Of a stretch of 64,000 bases of DNA, positions 45,953-58,623 are shown piece by piece. This DNA comes from Henckelia pumila (lineage: Eukaryota; Streptophyta; Magnoliopsida; Lamiales; Gesneriaceae). The DNA lies in NCBI RefSeq assembly GCF_033568475.1, contig NW_027331831.1:3286001-3350000 (forward strand), written 5' to 3'. The position numbers were made by a program, and so were the translations under genes. Every line of letters begins with the position of its first letter. Position 1 is the stretch's first letter. The notes below the pieces were generated by a model. That model had not been told where the DNA came from and searched no databases. It saw only the letters and a program-made list of their open reading frames with translations.

Positions 45953-47384
45953 ATGATTACGAAAACATTAAGCAGAAAGTTTATTAAGCCATGCAACCCA
46001 ACTCCCAATAATCGTAAGTGCTACAAAATTTCTTTGCTAGACGAGATGTCCCCTTCAATGAATGTGGCGGTGATTCTGTTCTACCCCAAGCCGCCGGGCA
46101 ACCTCCATTTCTTGGAAGAATCATTGCGTAGAATTTTGGTCAAATTCTACCCACTTGCTGGAAGATATATGAAGCAAAACCAAACAGTTGATTGCAATGA
46201 TGAAGGTGCAGAATTTGTGGAAGCTCGAGCTGATCATCATGGGCTGCATGAGTTCATCAAAGTTGCTGCAGATTGTGGCCATTTGCTCCACGACTTGCTT
46301 CCATGTGACTCAGGCAAGAATTAGCATACTTCTAGTTTATTTGTTTGGTTATTGTTCAGATGTTTATAGCTTACAAAAGATGGCTAGCTCCATTTATATA
46401 TGAACAGGCGCGGTTGATCAAATCACTGATCCATTGCTATCAATTCAAGTCACAGAATTCGGGTGCGGCGGGGTTTCCGTTGCTGTTTGCGTTTCACATA
46501 GAGTGTTCGATGCATCTTCACTAAGCACATTTGTTGCTGCTTTGGCAGCAGATCATGCAGCATTAACCACTAATCTCACAACAAGAGATAACGTTGCTGA
46601 GAACATCATCAACCCGAGTTTCGACTCCGTGACTTTGTGGCCTGGGAGGAATCTTGCTTCCATGGACCGTGAACCATCGAGGAAAAGGGATCCCGCATTT
46701 GTTACCAAAAGGATTTCATTCAACAAGGATGCTATCAAAAGATTAAAGGATAAAATGAACGGTAACGGTACCGCCATTAATCGCGCTGTCTCTCGTGTGC
46801 GTGTCGTGTGTGCGTTTCTAGCCACTGTTCTTACAAGGATCGATCGAGCCAACGAAGATGAGAAGGGGTCCAGGGATTACATCGTCGCGCAAGCGGTTAA
46901 CGTACGAGGAAGAACCATTCCACCTATAAAGAAACATTCTTGCGGCAACTTGGTGGCACAAGCTTTTGTCCTATGCCTCGGTGCTTCCGATGAGGCTAGA
47001 AGTATGAAATTCGAAGATTATGTTAATCTACTCGGCGACGCGACCAAGAAAACTGTTTCGGACTGTGGAGAAATTTTCGCGAAAGGTGATGAAGGTGGAT
47101 ACGATGTGATTGTTGATCCAAAAGTTAAGGTTGTAAAGAGAATAAAAGGCGGCCAAGTACATGTGTTGTGGTTTAGTGATTGGAGCAAGTTCGGATTCTA
47201 CGAGGTTGATTTTGGATGGGGGAAACCTGTTTGGTGTAGTGTTGGGAGTCCGGCTGCGGATAATCTTGTAATATTGATGGATAACAAAGAAGGTGATGGA
47301 ATTGAGGCGTGTGTGCATTTGCATCAAAAGTTCATGGACTGTTTCGAGCAACAGCAAGAGATCAAATTGCTTGTTGATATTTAA
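45953..47384 (+). CDS. BAHD acyltransferase, vinorine-synthase-like
   Basis: Two exons, 45953-46313 and 46408-47384, sum to 1338 bases, 445 residues. The intron uses a GC donor (CAG|GCAAGA), which is the only junction found that keeps the frame and the conserved position. BAHD enzymes move acyl groups from acyl-CoA to alcohols or amines in the cytosol. The catalytic motif HRVFD (H151, D155) and the structural DFGWG (388-392) are both intact. Other family marks are LLDEMSPSMNVAVILFY, LVKFYPLAGR and VNVRGRTIPP. The position of the intron and the overall pattern suggest the vinorine synthase-like clade, which acylates alkaloids and terpenoids; the substrate cannot be read. Its stop lies 318 bases from the stop of the convergent XTH gene. 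Confidence 0.9.
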
Positions 47385-47702
47385 GGATCAAGAAATATTT
47401 GTGTGTAAACTATATCTATTCATAATGTATTTTCTACATCATTTTAAGTGCATGAGTGCCGTCTATGTAATGTGTTTCAGTCGTTATATATTTCGAGTAA
47501 AAACATACCATGAAGTTTAAAAACCATTATATTCATGGGTATATTTCTAACTTACCTAAAAAACAATTCCCTAATCAACATCTATCACACAAGTAATTTT
47601 CACCAAAACATGCATGCACACTCTCGATCACGTACACTAAGACGTTACACCAAATACATGAGTACATGTATATACCGACCATGCACATGATCACATCCTT
47701 TT
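47385..47702. other. Convergent spacer between BAHD and XTH genes
   Basis: Only 318 bases separate the two stop codons, so the 3' UTRs of both genes must share or overlap this interval. AT-rich; no repeat seen. Confidence 0.4.
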
Positions 47703-49482
47703 TCAGCCCGAAGCAACGCCCCGGTTGCTCCGCCTCCTCGAACTCCTCCCGCGGTGGTGACGATGGCTGCCACTAAACTTGAATCTCTCCCTCAGCCTCC
47801 CGGTAGTTTTAAACATCTCCCTCTCCGAAGGCACAATCACGCATTCAGGAGGTGGCACGGGATATCTTACATTATCATAGCAATACGAATAGTACATGTG
47901 TTTTTCGCGAAACCATTTCATGGATTTATATCCTTCGGAAGAGATAGAAGAGTAGTCTTTTGCAATCAACGTTTCAATCCTATCCGTGCAGTTCGTGGAT
48001 AATATTTGCTCGTTTGGATCGACGATGCATCCCTCGAGGACAAGATCTGTGAATTCTGTAACAAAGGGTTCGAATTGGTAGTTCACCTTTTCTCTGCCTC
48101 CATTGGTAGCCCAGGATGAAGCATCCCATATGGTAGCATAAATTGACATTGGTTTGGATGGGTAATCCCCTCTCATGGATGGATTGTGTATCACTTCTCG
48201 TATTGGGACATTGTCCACATAAAATCTGAATTCATTAGTAATATTGCATTAGGATAGTATACCATGCTAAGATCCAAAAGACTCAAACTATTGATTCATG
48301 ATATATGCATAATTTGATAAGTTTCTTTATTTGATTTCATCATGTACTACTATCATGATTCAACCACACTACCATTTATTTCATTTGCAACACATGACCA
48401 AACACGCGCGGAAACTAACTTACATGATGCGTTTCGGGTTCCAGAGAATGCTATATCGATGTGAATCCTTGCTTGGATCGAACCACATCCGATACCTTTC
48501 CTCCCTCCCCCGAGACACGCTTCCATTCCCGTACATGTTCGTCTGAAATCTCCATGGCTTCCCATTTGTGTTTCCTAGAAACTCTATGTCTAATTCGTCG
48601 TGGTTCCTTTCAAATGTGTCCACATTTGATGTCTGCACAAAGCCATCTTTATTAGGTTTACTTATATATAAAGCAAGAGATTAATATACTTCTTGGCATG
48701 CCAAATATTAACATATAATACCAAAGTACATGTATTCTATAAACTGAGCAAGAAAAAGCAATTACATCACTGTAAATATTTCCATTAATGCATATTAATG
48801 TATATTGAAAACAAATTTCACGAAAACTTTAATTCCGATATGGATATTATCATATCATAACATGTATTATAAAGAGGTGGCCGAAAACTATATGTTAGGG
48901 TTCTTGCATGGAACAAATTAATTATAAGAAAAAAAAATTATATTAATGAATGTTTGAAATTAATTGCACTTACATAGAAAGCAACCACAATTCCTGCAGT
49001 ATGTTCCGATGGCATCTTAATACCGGCGCTAAAGAAACCATAATTGTAATAATCAGAAGATATAATCCCAGAACCTGAATAAATATATAAATAAATAAAA
49101 TAAATAAATAAAAGCATGAAAATTGTATCGACACAATTAAAACGTACGTGTTTATTCATGCAAACACGTTAATTACAAGATATTTAATAATAGCATTCAC
49201 CTTAAACAAAATCTGACCTGAAAAACGGTTGAGGAGGAGGCGAACCGTCTTGTCGTCCGGCGATCGTTGGATGTTGAATTCGCTGAAGAGAGTGGAATAT
49301 GATTCGGCAAATGTGAGGGCCGTTACATTGAAAGTCGCGGTGGTTGTTCTCAAGGCGGGGATCGTGGTTGCGGTCGTGGACGCGGCTGTGACGATGGTGG
49401 TGGTGGTGATGGATAAAAACACGAGGAGATAAAAGGGTGGCAAGCTTCTTGTTAGAGAAGAATATTGCATCAAATAATCCAT
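47703..49482 (-). CDS. Xyloglucan endotransglucosylase/hydrolase, XTH27-30 type
   Basis: Four exons in transcript order: 49482-49218, 49074-48974, 48632-48424 and 48225-47703. They sum to 1098 bases, 365 residues, all GT-AG. XTHs cut and rejoin (or hydrolyse) xyloglucan in the cell wall. Residues 1-35 hold a hydrophobic signal segment ([11 protein letters not shown]) followed by a threonine/alanine-rich stretch. The active site [11 protein letters not shown] (133-143) keeps the nucleophile E135 and acid/base E139. A potential glycosylation site N-G-S follows in [10 protein letters not shown]. The XET C-terminal domain has the expected cysteines ([25 protein letters not shown]). The basic, histidine/arginine/serine-rich tail ([17 protein letters not shown]) is typical of group III XTH27-30. 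It looks complete. Confidence 0.92.
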
Positions 49483-52309
49483 TTCTTTCCCTAAAATTTT
49501 GTTGGTTTCTATTGTTTATTATTGGTGTTTCTCACTCCTAACAAGTCTCTAATTTCATTTTATTATTTTTTACCTTTCCATTTGCATACCAAACAAATAG
49601 GACATGTATGCGCCATTTTGGGTGAAAGGTCGGGAGAGAGAGTATCGGAGGACTCTTCTGCTAGTTTAGGTTCATAATACACATATGCACATTACAATTT
49701 CTATGTATTTTTTCTTAGTAATAAAATTACTAAAATTATTACTCGTGGAGAAAAACACATACATATATACATTATATTTATGCACACAAAATTGATCTAT
49801 TATTGTTTTTTTAAAAAAGGTTACATACGCATATGCAAATAAATTATGTAAATACACCACTTAATTCAGAAAATATTTTAATACTTGAGGACCTCATTTA
49901 TAATCTTTCAGTATATGGATATCACTTATCAGTCAGGCAGATTTTTATTATGTTATATCTGAAGATATATTTTTCATATGTTTGCATATGATGCATTAAA
50001 ACATGCGTGGATGATAAATAAATTTTATGTGGTGTGTGTTCATTATAGGATGGATAAAAATGCAAATAATATGTGATCAGAATATATATATATATATATA
50101 TATGTTTATTTATTTTTCTATAGCCCACGATTTACAATAATTCGAGTGGGTGGTTGCTGTGTTCATGCATGATGGATGCAGCTTCCACATTTGGAAGAAG
50201 CGTATTTGAGGTGAAAAGGAAGCATCATGCTGTTTTTTGCGTGGCCAATGGCCAATGTTATGCATACACACAATATGTTTATAATGGTTTACATATAAAC
50301 CACATTAAGTTTTAAGGTCCCAATAGCAAACACAAGAACATGCACAAATCCAATCTAATATAGTAATATGACCAAATGACTCAAAAATTTGCATCAATTG
50401 GGAGAACAAAGGTGAGCTTGTGAAGCCAATAAAGGAATTGTATGGGCTTGGTGATAGGCGTGTACTGATACATTATGGAAAAAAAATATTTGTATTTTAA
50501 AATGGTTCAATTTCACTAAGCATTTTTCTTTCTCCGTTCTGTATACAAAAGAAAAACTACAAATCTCAAGAGTGGAAATGCTCGACTATATGAGATATTT
50601 TGGATATGAGTTGTAAAGGTATTTTCCCCGAACGATAGCACAACCACAACAAATATACCAGAAAACTAAAGTTATATTTTCTAGGAACAGAATGGTACTC
50701 GGGAAATCATGTAATCTGTTTGGTATAATTTGTCATTATCATGAACACAAATCAGGAAAAAAGAAAAAAAAGAAGCAATTTGCATAAGAAATTATTGCAA
50801 CGGCAAGATGGTTAGGACAGCTGTACCAGAAAAGATATCACATCAAGAATTGGGGGATAATAGTATTTGATTCAAAGTCATCATACAAAATGATTTTTGC
50901 AGCAGAATTTTAGAATAAAATGGAGTGAATAACACTCTTTTTTCGTATTGATGCCTTCATCATGTTAGCAGTTCCATTGTAGCTTCACTTGAGCTCGACA
51001 CACACTGATCAGATTACAGCTTCCATGAAAGTGGTAGAGACAATTGTTAGATTAGCTGAGTGCACGCCCAACAAGTTAATTTGTGGATACGTATTTGTAC
51101 CTTCATGTAAAAAACAAATTCTTAGATCAAATAATTAAATTTATTTTCGACACGCTTTATTTGTACACTCATGCATTCACATATATGAAGACATTGAAAC
51201 TACTTGAGTTGATGAGAACTATGGTTGCAAACTAACTGGCACATTGTAAAATACATTTCTGAACGACTAAATTCTCTAAATCTTTCCCTGGCCGTAGAGT
51301 TACCTAATAAGAATAATACTCGCTTGCTACTTGCTAGAGACTTAGTATTCATGTTGTGTCATATCAGCAGTATATCAACATTAAGGGACATCTTAACAAA
51401 TAAAATAGGTGTTCACAGGATGAGTTCACTTAACAATGCTCACCTCAAATTGATCTCTAGATGGTTCCCACTAGTAATCAGAGAATTTAAGTTACAACTT
51501 ACATGACCGAACCATTGGGATACGACCAAATACAGTATTGCAGCTATATTCGATGAGCGATTAATTATGGCTTTTTTCAAATGAGAATCACAAGGTAGTT
51601 AATTCATATTGTTGTAGGGATAGAAGCTTAAATATTGTAGTTGAAGATTCACCACTTGGATATGTTCGTGGATGTCCTATGTGATCTATTAATGATTAAC
51701 CCTAGAAGTCACTAGCCAAAACCAGATATATATCTTAGAGAAAAAAGTTTCCCTAGTTACATAAGAATGGAATATGCCACTTTGGAGTATTTTGCATAGT
51801 TAATGGATGCATGTTAGAATCTCTGTGGGATAATGCCCCAAGTTCCACTACGACTTATGAGCCAGAAGAACCGAATTGTATACGCCGGAAAAACCGAATT
51901 GTATACTACATATGACTGGAGATGAGCGTAGGTATGTTCTGTTTGTGTACAAAATCGTGACAGGATATTGCTAGCACAAATAATGATTCAGTGGGTTAAA
52001 TCAAAAATAGACGGCGTCTAGATAATTAGAAGGGTTTAATTGAAAAACGGGGGGCATTCTGCCGCAAAAGAGCAAACTTGCTCCGGATTATCATTTATAT
52101 GAAAAAGGGTACAAGTAAGATTAAAAATAGATATGAATATGATTCATTCAAAAATGCTTGTCTCAAATACAGATGATTATAATAAAAATGATATCCGCAA
52201 TCTGACTATAAAATATACAAGAGAGTTGTTATATCATAAATCAAGAACCTGATTTGACTCCACACAAATTTTCTTCTCTCCAAAACTCAAAGATGACTAC
52301 TGATTACCT
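49483..52309. other. Spacer between the XTH and PREY-like genes
   Basis: Contains the XTH promoter side (GA-rich patch near 49630-49650), a (TA)n run at about 50082-50103, and otherwise ordinary AT-rich sequence. The 93-codon frame at 51225-51506 shows no family features. No gene recognised. Confidence 0.35.
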
Positions 52310-52555
52310 TCAAGTATCCCTCTCGCGATGAGATATTCTATCGGCGGCATCGATTATGTTCCCGTCGGCGGGGACAAGGCGAGGAATTCCATCCACAATT
52401 GGATAAGAAACACCGATTGAATCGCTGATTAGGGCATTGGTTTTCAAGCACAGTCTCAAGGGCTGCTTGGAGAGTGGGCAGACCAGCATCTCCAGCAGGG
52501 AGGTGTTGATTACGACCCTGGCGCATTTTAGTAGCACTCCGCTTCCTCTCACCAT
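52310..52555 (-). CDS. PREY-like UPF0434/Trm112-family protein, probably mitochondrial
   Basis: Single exon, 81 residues. The UPF0434 fold is clear: LLEMLVCPLSKQPLRLCL, then ISDSIGVSYPIVDGIPRLVP and the acidic-to-neutral ending ADGNII. The first CP of the zinc-ribbon-like motif is kept, while the second cysteine of the bacterial CPxC is serine, as is common in the eukaryotic PREY branch. The N-terminus (MVRGSGVLLKCARVVINTS) is basic and lacks acids, suiting a mitochondrial presequence. Human PREY binds and stabilises mitochondrial methyltransferases of coenzyme Q and complex I assembly; the same role here is inference. No intron needed. Confidence 0.85.
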   Translation of the reverse strand: MVRGSGVLLKCARVVINTSLLEMLVCPLSKQPLRLCLKTNALISDSIGVSYPIVDGIPRLVPADGNIIDAADRISHRERDT

Positions 52556-53429
52556 CCTCGATTCTTCTGGAAATGGCGACTCTGTTTAGTTTCTGAATCC
52601 AACGAGAGGTTTCTTCAATTTAGGGCCGTCTACATTTCAGGCCAGCCCACTAGGAAAAAAAACAAGGCCTAGACCATCTATGGGCTCAGCCTTTTTGTGT
52701 TATGTACCTCCTTCCTACTTGGGTCTCTTTTGCATAATAAGTTTGTGATTGCTCCGGTTGAGGCCTGACCTAAAATCACCAAAAATGAGATGCTTGCTAT
52801 TGTTTTTGTTGTGACAAAATTCCAATGAAACAAAACTAGGAGTGAACAATTGTTCATTTCTACAGCTATTCATAAAGCAATGGGTACTTAAATGAAAGTT
52901 GTATATGAGTTGATGGATGACTAGTCCAATATAATGTTCAATTTTATTTATGATATTGAATACATTAAAGGAAAATTTTATGTTATCTTCGTTCAGTCGT
53001 ACTTAAAAATATATTTAAAAGTGGATAATTCTTCATACATGTTGAGTATACTGTACTGATAAATTAATATACATCATTAGATATACTCTTATAACAATGT
53101 TTTAAAATAACATCTCATCTCCCTAGAGCCGATAATTAATTATTCTTTAAAAGTTCTTGAATTATTTGAGTATTAAGTGTTACAAGCACGTAGGCTGGGC
53201 GACATTATTTATTTGGTCGGCCCACTTGTTCAATAATTCAAAACTCAATTTGCAGCAACATACACCCATTATTAACCTTGCATTGGTCGTCAAATAAATG
53301 AACATCATTAATTTCCCACCAAACTAATAATAACAACAGCCAGCATTGTATATTTCCTGTCACTTGGTAAACTTTATATTAGCTAGGCTTTTATATTTTG
53401 GAATTCAAAAATGATTTTGGAACGTATAC
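52556..53429. other. Spacer upstream of the PREY-like gene
   Basis: Includes the promoter side of the PREY-like gene. No exon, tRNA or repeat recognised. Confidence 0.35.
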
Positions 53430-53645
53430 AATATAGCCCAATGGCTAAGGTGAGACCTTTGGTCTCAGGTTCGATTCCTGCTGATTGCGGGTAGTTTTTT
53501 TAATTTATTTAGATAGATTTAAGTAGTTTTTTTGTCCGAGATAAGCAAGTTTCGGGTCAATGTTCAAGTTCTTGTGCGACCAGTTTCATTATATTATTAT
53601 ACTTGATTACTTGTACTTGTACTCTCAAAAAAAAAAAAAAAAAAA
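53430..53645 (+). mobile_element. tRNA-derived SINE
   Basis: A-box-like TAGCCCAATGGCTAAGG (53434-53450) and B-box GGTTCGATTCC (53468-53478) stand 17 bases apart, closer than in some tRNAs but within range. They are followed by an unrelated body and a 19-base poly(A) tail at 53627-53645. The flanks TTGGAACGTA and TTGGATATG may be a decayed target duplication. Confidence 0.65.
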
Positions 53646-53715
53646 TTGGATATGTTTTGCCAACAATGTTACTTTGTTTTTAAAAGCTAGCATTGTACGT
53701 ATTTATAAGTTTATA

Positions 53716-54031
53716 TCTATATTATATATAAAAGTTGAGTCACCTATACTAATCGAATTGGTTCGTTCATATGATACCAAAGTCAAATTACTCGTCTAAC
53801 CTTAAAATATAATAATTTATTTCTATAGATAAAAGACAAAAAAATCTATATCAAAATTTCTCTCTCTTATGTGATAGAATCCATTATCATATTTAATTTA
53901 AAATTTAAAAGAACGGCTTATCAACATCTTTTCACTTGATATATTTTTTTATTTCTAACATTGCTCAATTTTTTATTTACATATATTTTTTCATTATATA
54001 GCACATGCTATGCATGTGCATTGATAGCTAG
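53716..54031 (+). mobile_element. Non-autonomous Helitron-like element
   Basis: Starts TCTATATTATATATAAAAGT after an A. It ends with an 8-bp hairpin, GCACATGC-TAT-GCATGTGC (54001-54019), then ATTGATAG and CTAG before a T. The TC start, subterminal hairpin, CTAG end and insertion between A and T are the Helitron hallmarks. No coding capacity. Confidence 0.6.
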
Positions 54032-54142
54032 TATCTATAATACTCCACATACTTCACCATATATATATATTGTAATTTAATGTATATTTAAAATTTTGTT
54101 ACGTGCTCTTGCATCTACTTTCTGCAGTTGATTTTGAACCAA

Positions 54143-56624
54143 ATGGAAGTTGACATGTTTTCAAATTCAATGGACGATACATCCATACAACGCAGCTCCC
54201 ACTTTGCTAGTAGCTTGAAGGTAAAACATGTACATACTCTTTATTTGTTCATTTGATTTCAAATTAAGACTTTTCCCAAAAAATAAATATTTAAAATTTT
54301 GAAATGAAACATCACTTTCTTGATATTAGAACGAGTTTTTTTAAACAGCAAACTCATGTTTTTGTCTCTACTTATAACGCTCATGCATGTAGCAATTTTA
54401 TTTAATTTTCTTGGGCACTATACATGAAAGATTCTTCAGCCTTAAATCAAAATCTACATTACTCTAGCTGGTTTGTATTGCATCTGATGTTCTTATTACT
54501 TTGCATTGCTTTTAGGATTTGAAAAATCTGAGGGAACAATTATACTCAGCAGCCGAATATTTCGAGTCATCCTACGTCAAAGAGAATCATAAACATTTGT
54601 ATGTCATTAATATAATAACATATCCTTTATCTTTATTATTTGTTCTGAATTCGAAAGAAATGACACGGTTTTTTGATAATTCGAATTTGATATATATATA
54701 TATATATATAATTGTTTCAGTTTGGTAGAGGGGTCGAAAGATTATGTTGCCAGAGCTCTTGTCCATACTGTTGATCATTTGGGCTCTGTGGCTGATAAAC
54801 TCAACAAATTCTTGGATGAAAAGGCCAATGAATTCTCTAATACAAGTCTTCGATTTTCTTCCATTCAACAGGTAAAATTAATTGATTTAGATAGTGTTTG
54901 GGAGAGCTTATTAGAAGCACTTCTCGGCTTTTTCGTTAACAAAATTTTAAAATTTTGTAAAATTTTGTTAACGAAAAGTTGAGAAGTGCTTCCTAGAAGC
55001 TTTTCAAAACACTACCTTAACTCTTATTGAAGGAGAAGCTATTTTGGCCTTTCCCAAAAAAACATTTATGGTATCGCTAATATTGTATGAATTGGTTCTT
55101 TTTGTTCACATTTTGCTCTAATTTTTCCCATAGAAAGGGTACAATATTGTGTTGTTTTTGTTGCTTATTGATTTTCTTAGCGTATTTTTAATGTTTGTAA
55201 TGAAAGCGTAGAGATTAAGCACTTACCAAGGATTCTTGGATTTGAGAAGCCTATCGAAACAATCGATGATAAAGCACCATAAGAAGTACAGCATTCCAGG
55301 CAATTACGTTTATTTCACAACTTTTTGCAGTAATTCTGACTATCAATCCTTATTTTCTGTGTTTAGACATCAGCTTATTATTGTCAATTTGTCATGTCAT
55401 TTTTTTAGGTGCAGCAGCAGGTAACGTTATTCCAGCCAAATCAAAGTTTTTGCACAAAAATTGCAGTCCATGTCCTGATTATGACAAGCACCAACCAGAG
55501 CAAAGTAATTTTTTGTTGCATTATGTTTTAAAACAGATAAACTTGTATATCAACCATATGTCTTAATGGGATTTTTAGATTTCTGCATGAACAGAACCAA
55601 AATTTACTTTAAAGGGATTAAGAATGTAGAACTCAGCATGCGACATAAATATAAAATCAAAGAATTAATGCCTTCCCTTTCTCTGGTTCAATTAGACTTT
55701 TATCTCATAGTCGTCGAAACACGCGATAAAAAAAGTATTAGTTGAATATTTAAAAGGCATGTGATTTATAATGAAATGAAATTTTACTTTTGCCACAGAT
55801 ATTCCATTTGATAAAGCTTTTCAAATAGCAAAACCAGAGCACAAATCATCTATATTAAGGTAAATGATAACATGAGAAAAATATGTTATTTTCTTGATCA
55901 TACTTTTTTTGTTGACATTTCTTGGTTATATCAATCTAGCTTAAAGTATGTTTTTTTATGCAGAAAAGGACTGTCAAGGATTACAAGTGCTGAAAATTCT
56001 CCAATTTCTAAAGTCTTCTCTTACACGAGAGTTGTGTCTGATAGATCAGAATCAGGTCAGTTCTCAGTATATTTGGATTGGGGGATATGTCAAAGTGTCA
56101 CTCACTCTCAAAAATTACATTTTTGAGTTTATTGTATTTATATTAAACTCGATTCATTTGATTAATTAATATACAAACAAGCCACCCCATGCAGAGTTGA
56201 GTTACATGCATGCTCACTCATAATATTTTGACATTCTTCCTTGAATTCAAACCAGGGAGATGCTCGGTCTCACCTCTTCGTTTCCCACTGAGAAGGTCGG
56301 GCACAATCCCTTATAGATCAATGTCACCAAGCCCCTCTAACAAAGAACACAAGGTATGTCACTGAATTTCATCAACCTTATAATCTCAGATATTTCTGTA
56401 TTGAAGTCTAGCTTTGACGAAGAAACAACGGTAAATCGTTGTAATGTTATGTGTACGTGCATTATATGTTATTGCAGTGTCGATTAGAACCAAGACGAGC
56501 CATTTCCGTGTGCAGAAGATCCGAGATGAGAAATCCAGAAAGAGATATTGAATCTTATGTCAAGAAAAGTAGCCATATGCTCAAAGCATTTCTCAACATA
56601 CATCGATCAAGAAAGGAATTGTAG
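54143..56624 (+). CDS. ABI-like protein (ABIL), SCAR/WAVE complex subunit
   Basis: Nine exons: 54143-54220, 54516-54598, 54721-54871, 55212-55299, 55409-55504, 55799-55859, 55964-56055, 56256-56353 and 56478-56624. They sum to 894 bases, 297 residues, in phase throughout. Intron 4 uses a GC donor (CCAG|GCAATT); other introns are GT-AG. ABIL proteins belong to the WAVE/SCAR regulatory complex that turns on ARP2/3 actin nucleation in the cytosol. The N-terminal helical part matches the family: LKNLREQLYSAAEYFESSY, EGSKDYVARALVHTVDHLGS and VADKLNKFLDEKANEFS. Further on are the proline/serine-rich SVSPLRFPLRRSGTIPYRS and the basic C-terminal helix YVKKSSHMLKAFLNIHRSRK. Length is as usual for plant ABILs. 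Which of ABIL1-5 it equals cannot be told. A leader exon may precede, since an acceptor-like TCTGCAG stands before the ATG. Confidence 0.9.
54890..55018. mobile_element. Tourist-like foldback MITE in ABIL intron 3
   Basis: 129 bp, almost entirely self-complementary. The ends GATAGTGTTTGGGAGAGCTT and (inverted) GGTAGTGTTTTGAAAAGCTT flank the arms GTTAACAAAATTTTA. TTA flanks both sides (54887-54889 and 55019-55021), the target duplication of PIF/Harbinger MITEs. Confidence 0.75.
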
Positions 56625-57394
56625 ATTATCGGAGATGATAGATACAGAATGTTCCATTACAAATACATGCACAATCATGATCCTTTTTGACATTTATCCA
56701 CTCATAAAATTTTCCAGAAAATTTACCCGTCGCGGATTTTAAATAACAAAACTTCGTGCTAATATTACTGCGCCTGCAAAGAGACAGAATGAGATTGTTT
56801 CAAGTAAATTTCCGTTAATATAATGCAATAGAATATACTGTAATTTAGCATCACAAACCATGTCTACGGGGAGATTACTTCATCATTTATGTTGATATAT
56901 GTATCTTTAATTAAAGGAAGAATAAAGGAGATACTGTTCAAGAAAATCCGCCTTATAACCCAACAACAACAAATTTTGAGCGGAAAGGAAGCATAATGCT
57001 TCCATATATAACATATAAAGTATAAACATACTATACGATTTCTGCATGGAGGGAATCACGGGGTCCATGCCAGCATACAAACATGTCGAAAGGCAGACAT
57101 AATATGGGGATAATCCGAATATTTAAGACGGATAATGATAGCGCAGAATTTACACAACTGCATTTGCCATCATGGCTGTATTATTTGGCATCAAGCTGCA
57201 AGATTGTACGGGATGATTAAGGGCTGCAAGGCCACATATTATATCATTTCAACATATAAAAAACTTACCTGAAACGACATACTCGGTCACATTCTTCTAA
57301 GTATCATGAGATCGGGAAATAGTGATGGTGTATACATTTTGAACACCATGTATGAAGGGAAGTTATACGGGAAGTATTACACATTTGCTTTTGT
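56625..57394. other. Convergent spacer between ABIL and DUF2439 genes
   Basis: The 3' flanks of both genes; 770 bases between the two stop codons. No repeat or exon recognised. Confidence 0.4.
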
Positions 57395-58590
57395 TCAAAA
57401 TCCAAGATCAAAACTTGGGAATTCGGCTATTTCCTTTGCAATGAAATCGAATGTACCCTCCTGTCCAACATCCGAGGGATCTTGAGAAGCACCGTTATTT
57501 GAATCAGCCATACCAAAATCAGGAACTCCTCCTACATTGTCTACACCACTGGTTCCTTTGTTTTCTTCACAAAACTATAGCAACAAGGAAAACAATGTCA
57601 CTGTTAACAAAGCTCAAAATTCATATACAGGAAAAGGTGTTTACATATTTGACCTTTTCAATTATCCCTGAGTTCAAATCATTTGTTGATGCGGCAGTTA
57701 GTTTAGTTCCATGCTCTGCAAGGTTACAGTACAATAAATCATCATAAAGAGCCAGGTTTTAGGCATGAACATTATGAAACATAGCTTGCCTCTGTATGAA
57801 ATGATTTGGGAGGGATTTTCAAGCTCCACATTTTTGTTCGCTTCCATGAGAGATGCTGATGTTGAAGTTGTTTGTCCAAATGAATCCGAGGTCGGAGTTA
57901 CCAGTATTTGAGGCTCTGAAGCTGAAGAAATTGACTCCAACTCACTATTGTCAGTGCCCTCAACATTGCAGGTGAGCAATGCATGGCTATCAGTTCCAGA
58001 GCTGCAGTAAAGTACAAAATTTAAAAGAAAATCCACACTTATTTAAGGTTAGCAAAATGACCATGAATGAGTTTAATCATCATATATATTCCACTGAAAG
58101 CAAGATTAACTATGAAAGTGTGTGCACATGGCCAAGGGAGAAACGAATGCTTTGGTCGAAGTTTTCCATGATACAACATGTTCCATTGGTGTAACCAGTT
58201 CGACAAATCTTCAGCTGATATCACGAAATATTTTTTTCTAATTCAAAACTCCTGTAAATTGTTTTTGGCCAAGCTAAGGCAGTTAAGGATATCCAACCAA
58301 AAATTAGTTGACATCGTCTCAGTAGAAAGTGCTAGCTCTGTCAAACAGCAAAATCATTTCCCACAGAAGTGAGATTCATAAATAGGAACAACAGTACAGT
58401 TAATGTTTCCTATGTCATTTTTCAGAAAATATTTTTCATATCCAAAATTGAAATTGATCATTACCATTGCATTTCATTTTCTATCCCAAGTATATATTTG
58501 TTCATATTTTCATGTTTCCTAATGTACTTTCATTCATATCCATAATTTTAAAATGTGTCAGTGTGCATACCATTAGAAATACATACACAT

Positions 58591-58623
<33 letters not shown>

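Noticed and set aside
49229-49432. 67-codon open frame opposite XTH exon 1
   Set aside because: Shadow of the threonine/alanine-rich signal region of the XTH gene on the other strand.
53430-53500. tRNA-gene-like A and B boxes
   Set aside because: The arms do not close into a cloverleaf, there is no proper acceptor stem, and a poly(A) tail follows about 150 bases on, so a SINE explains it better.
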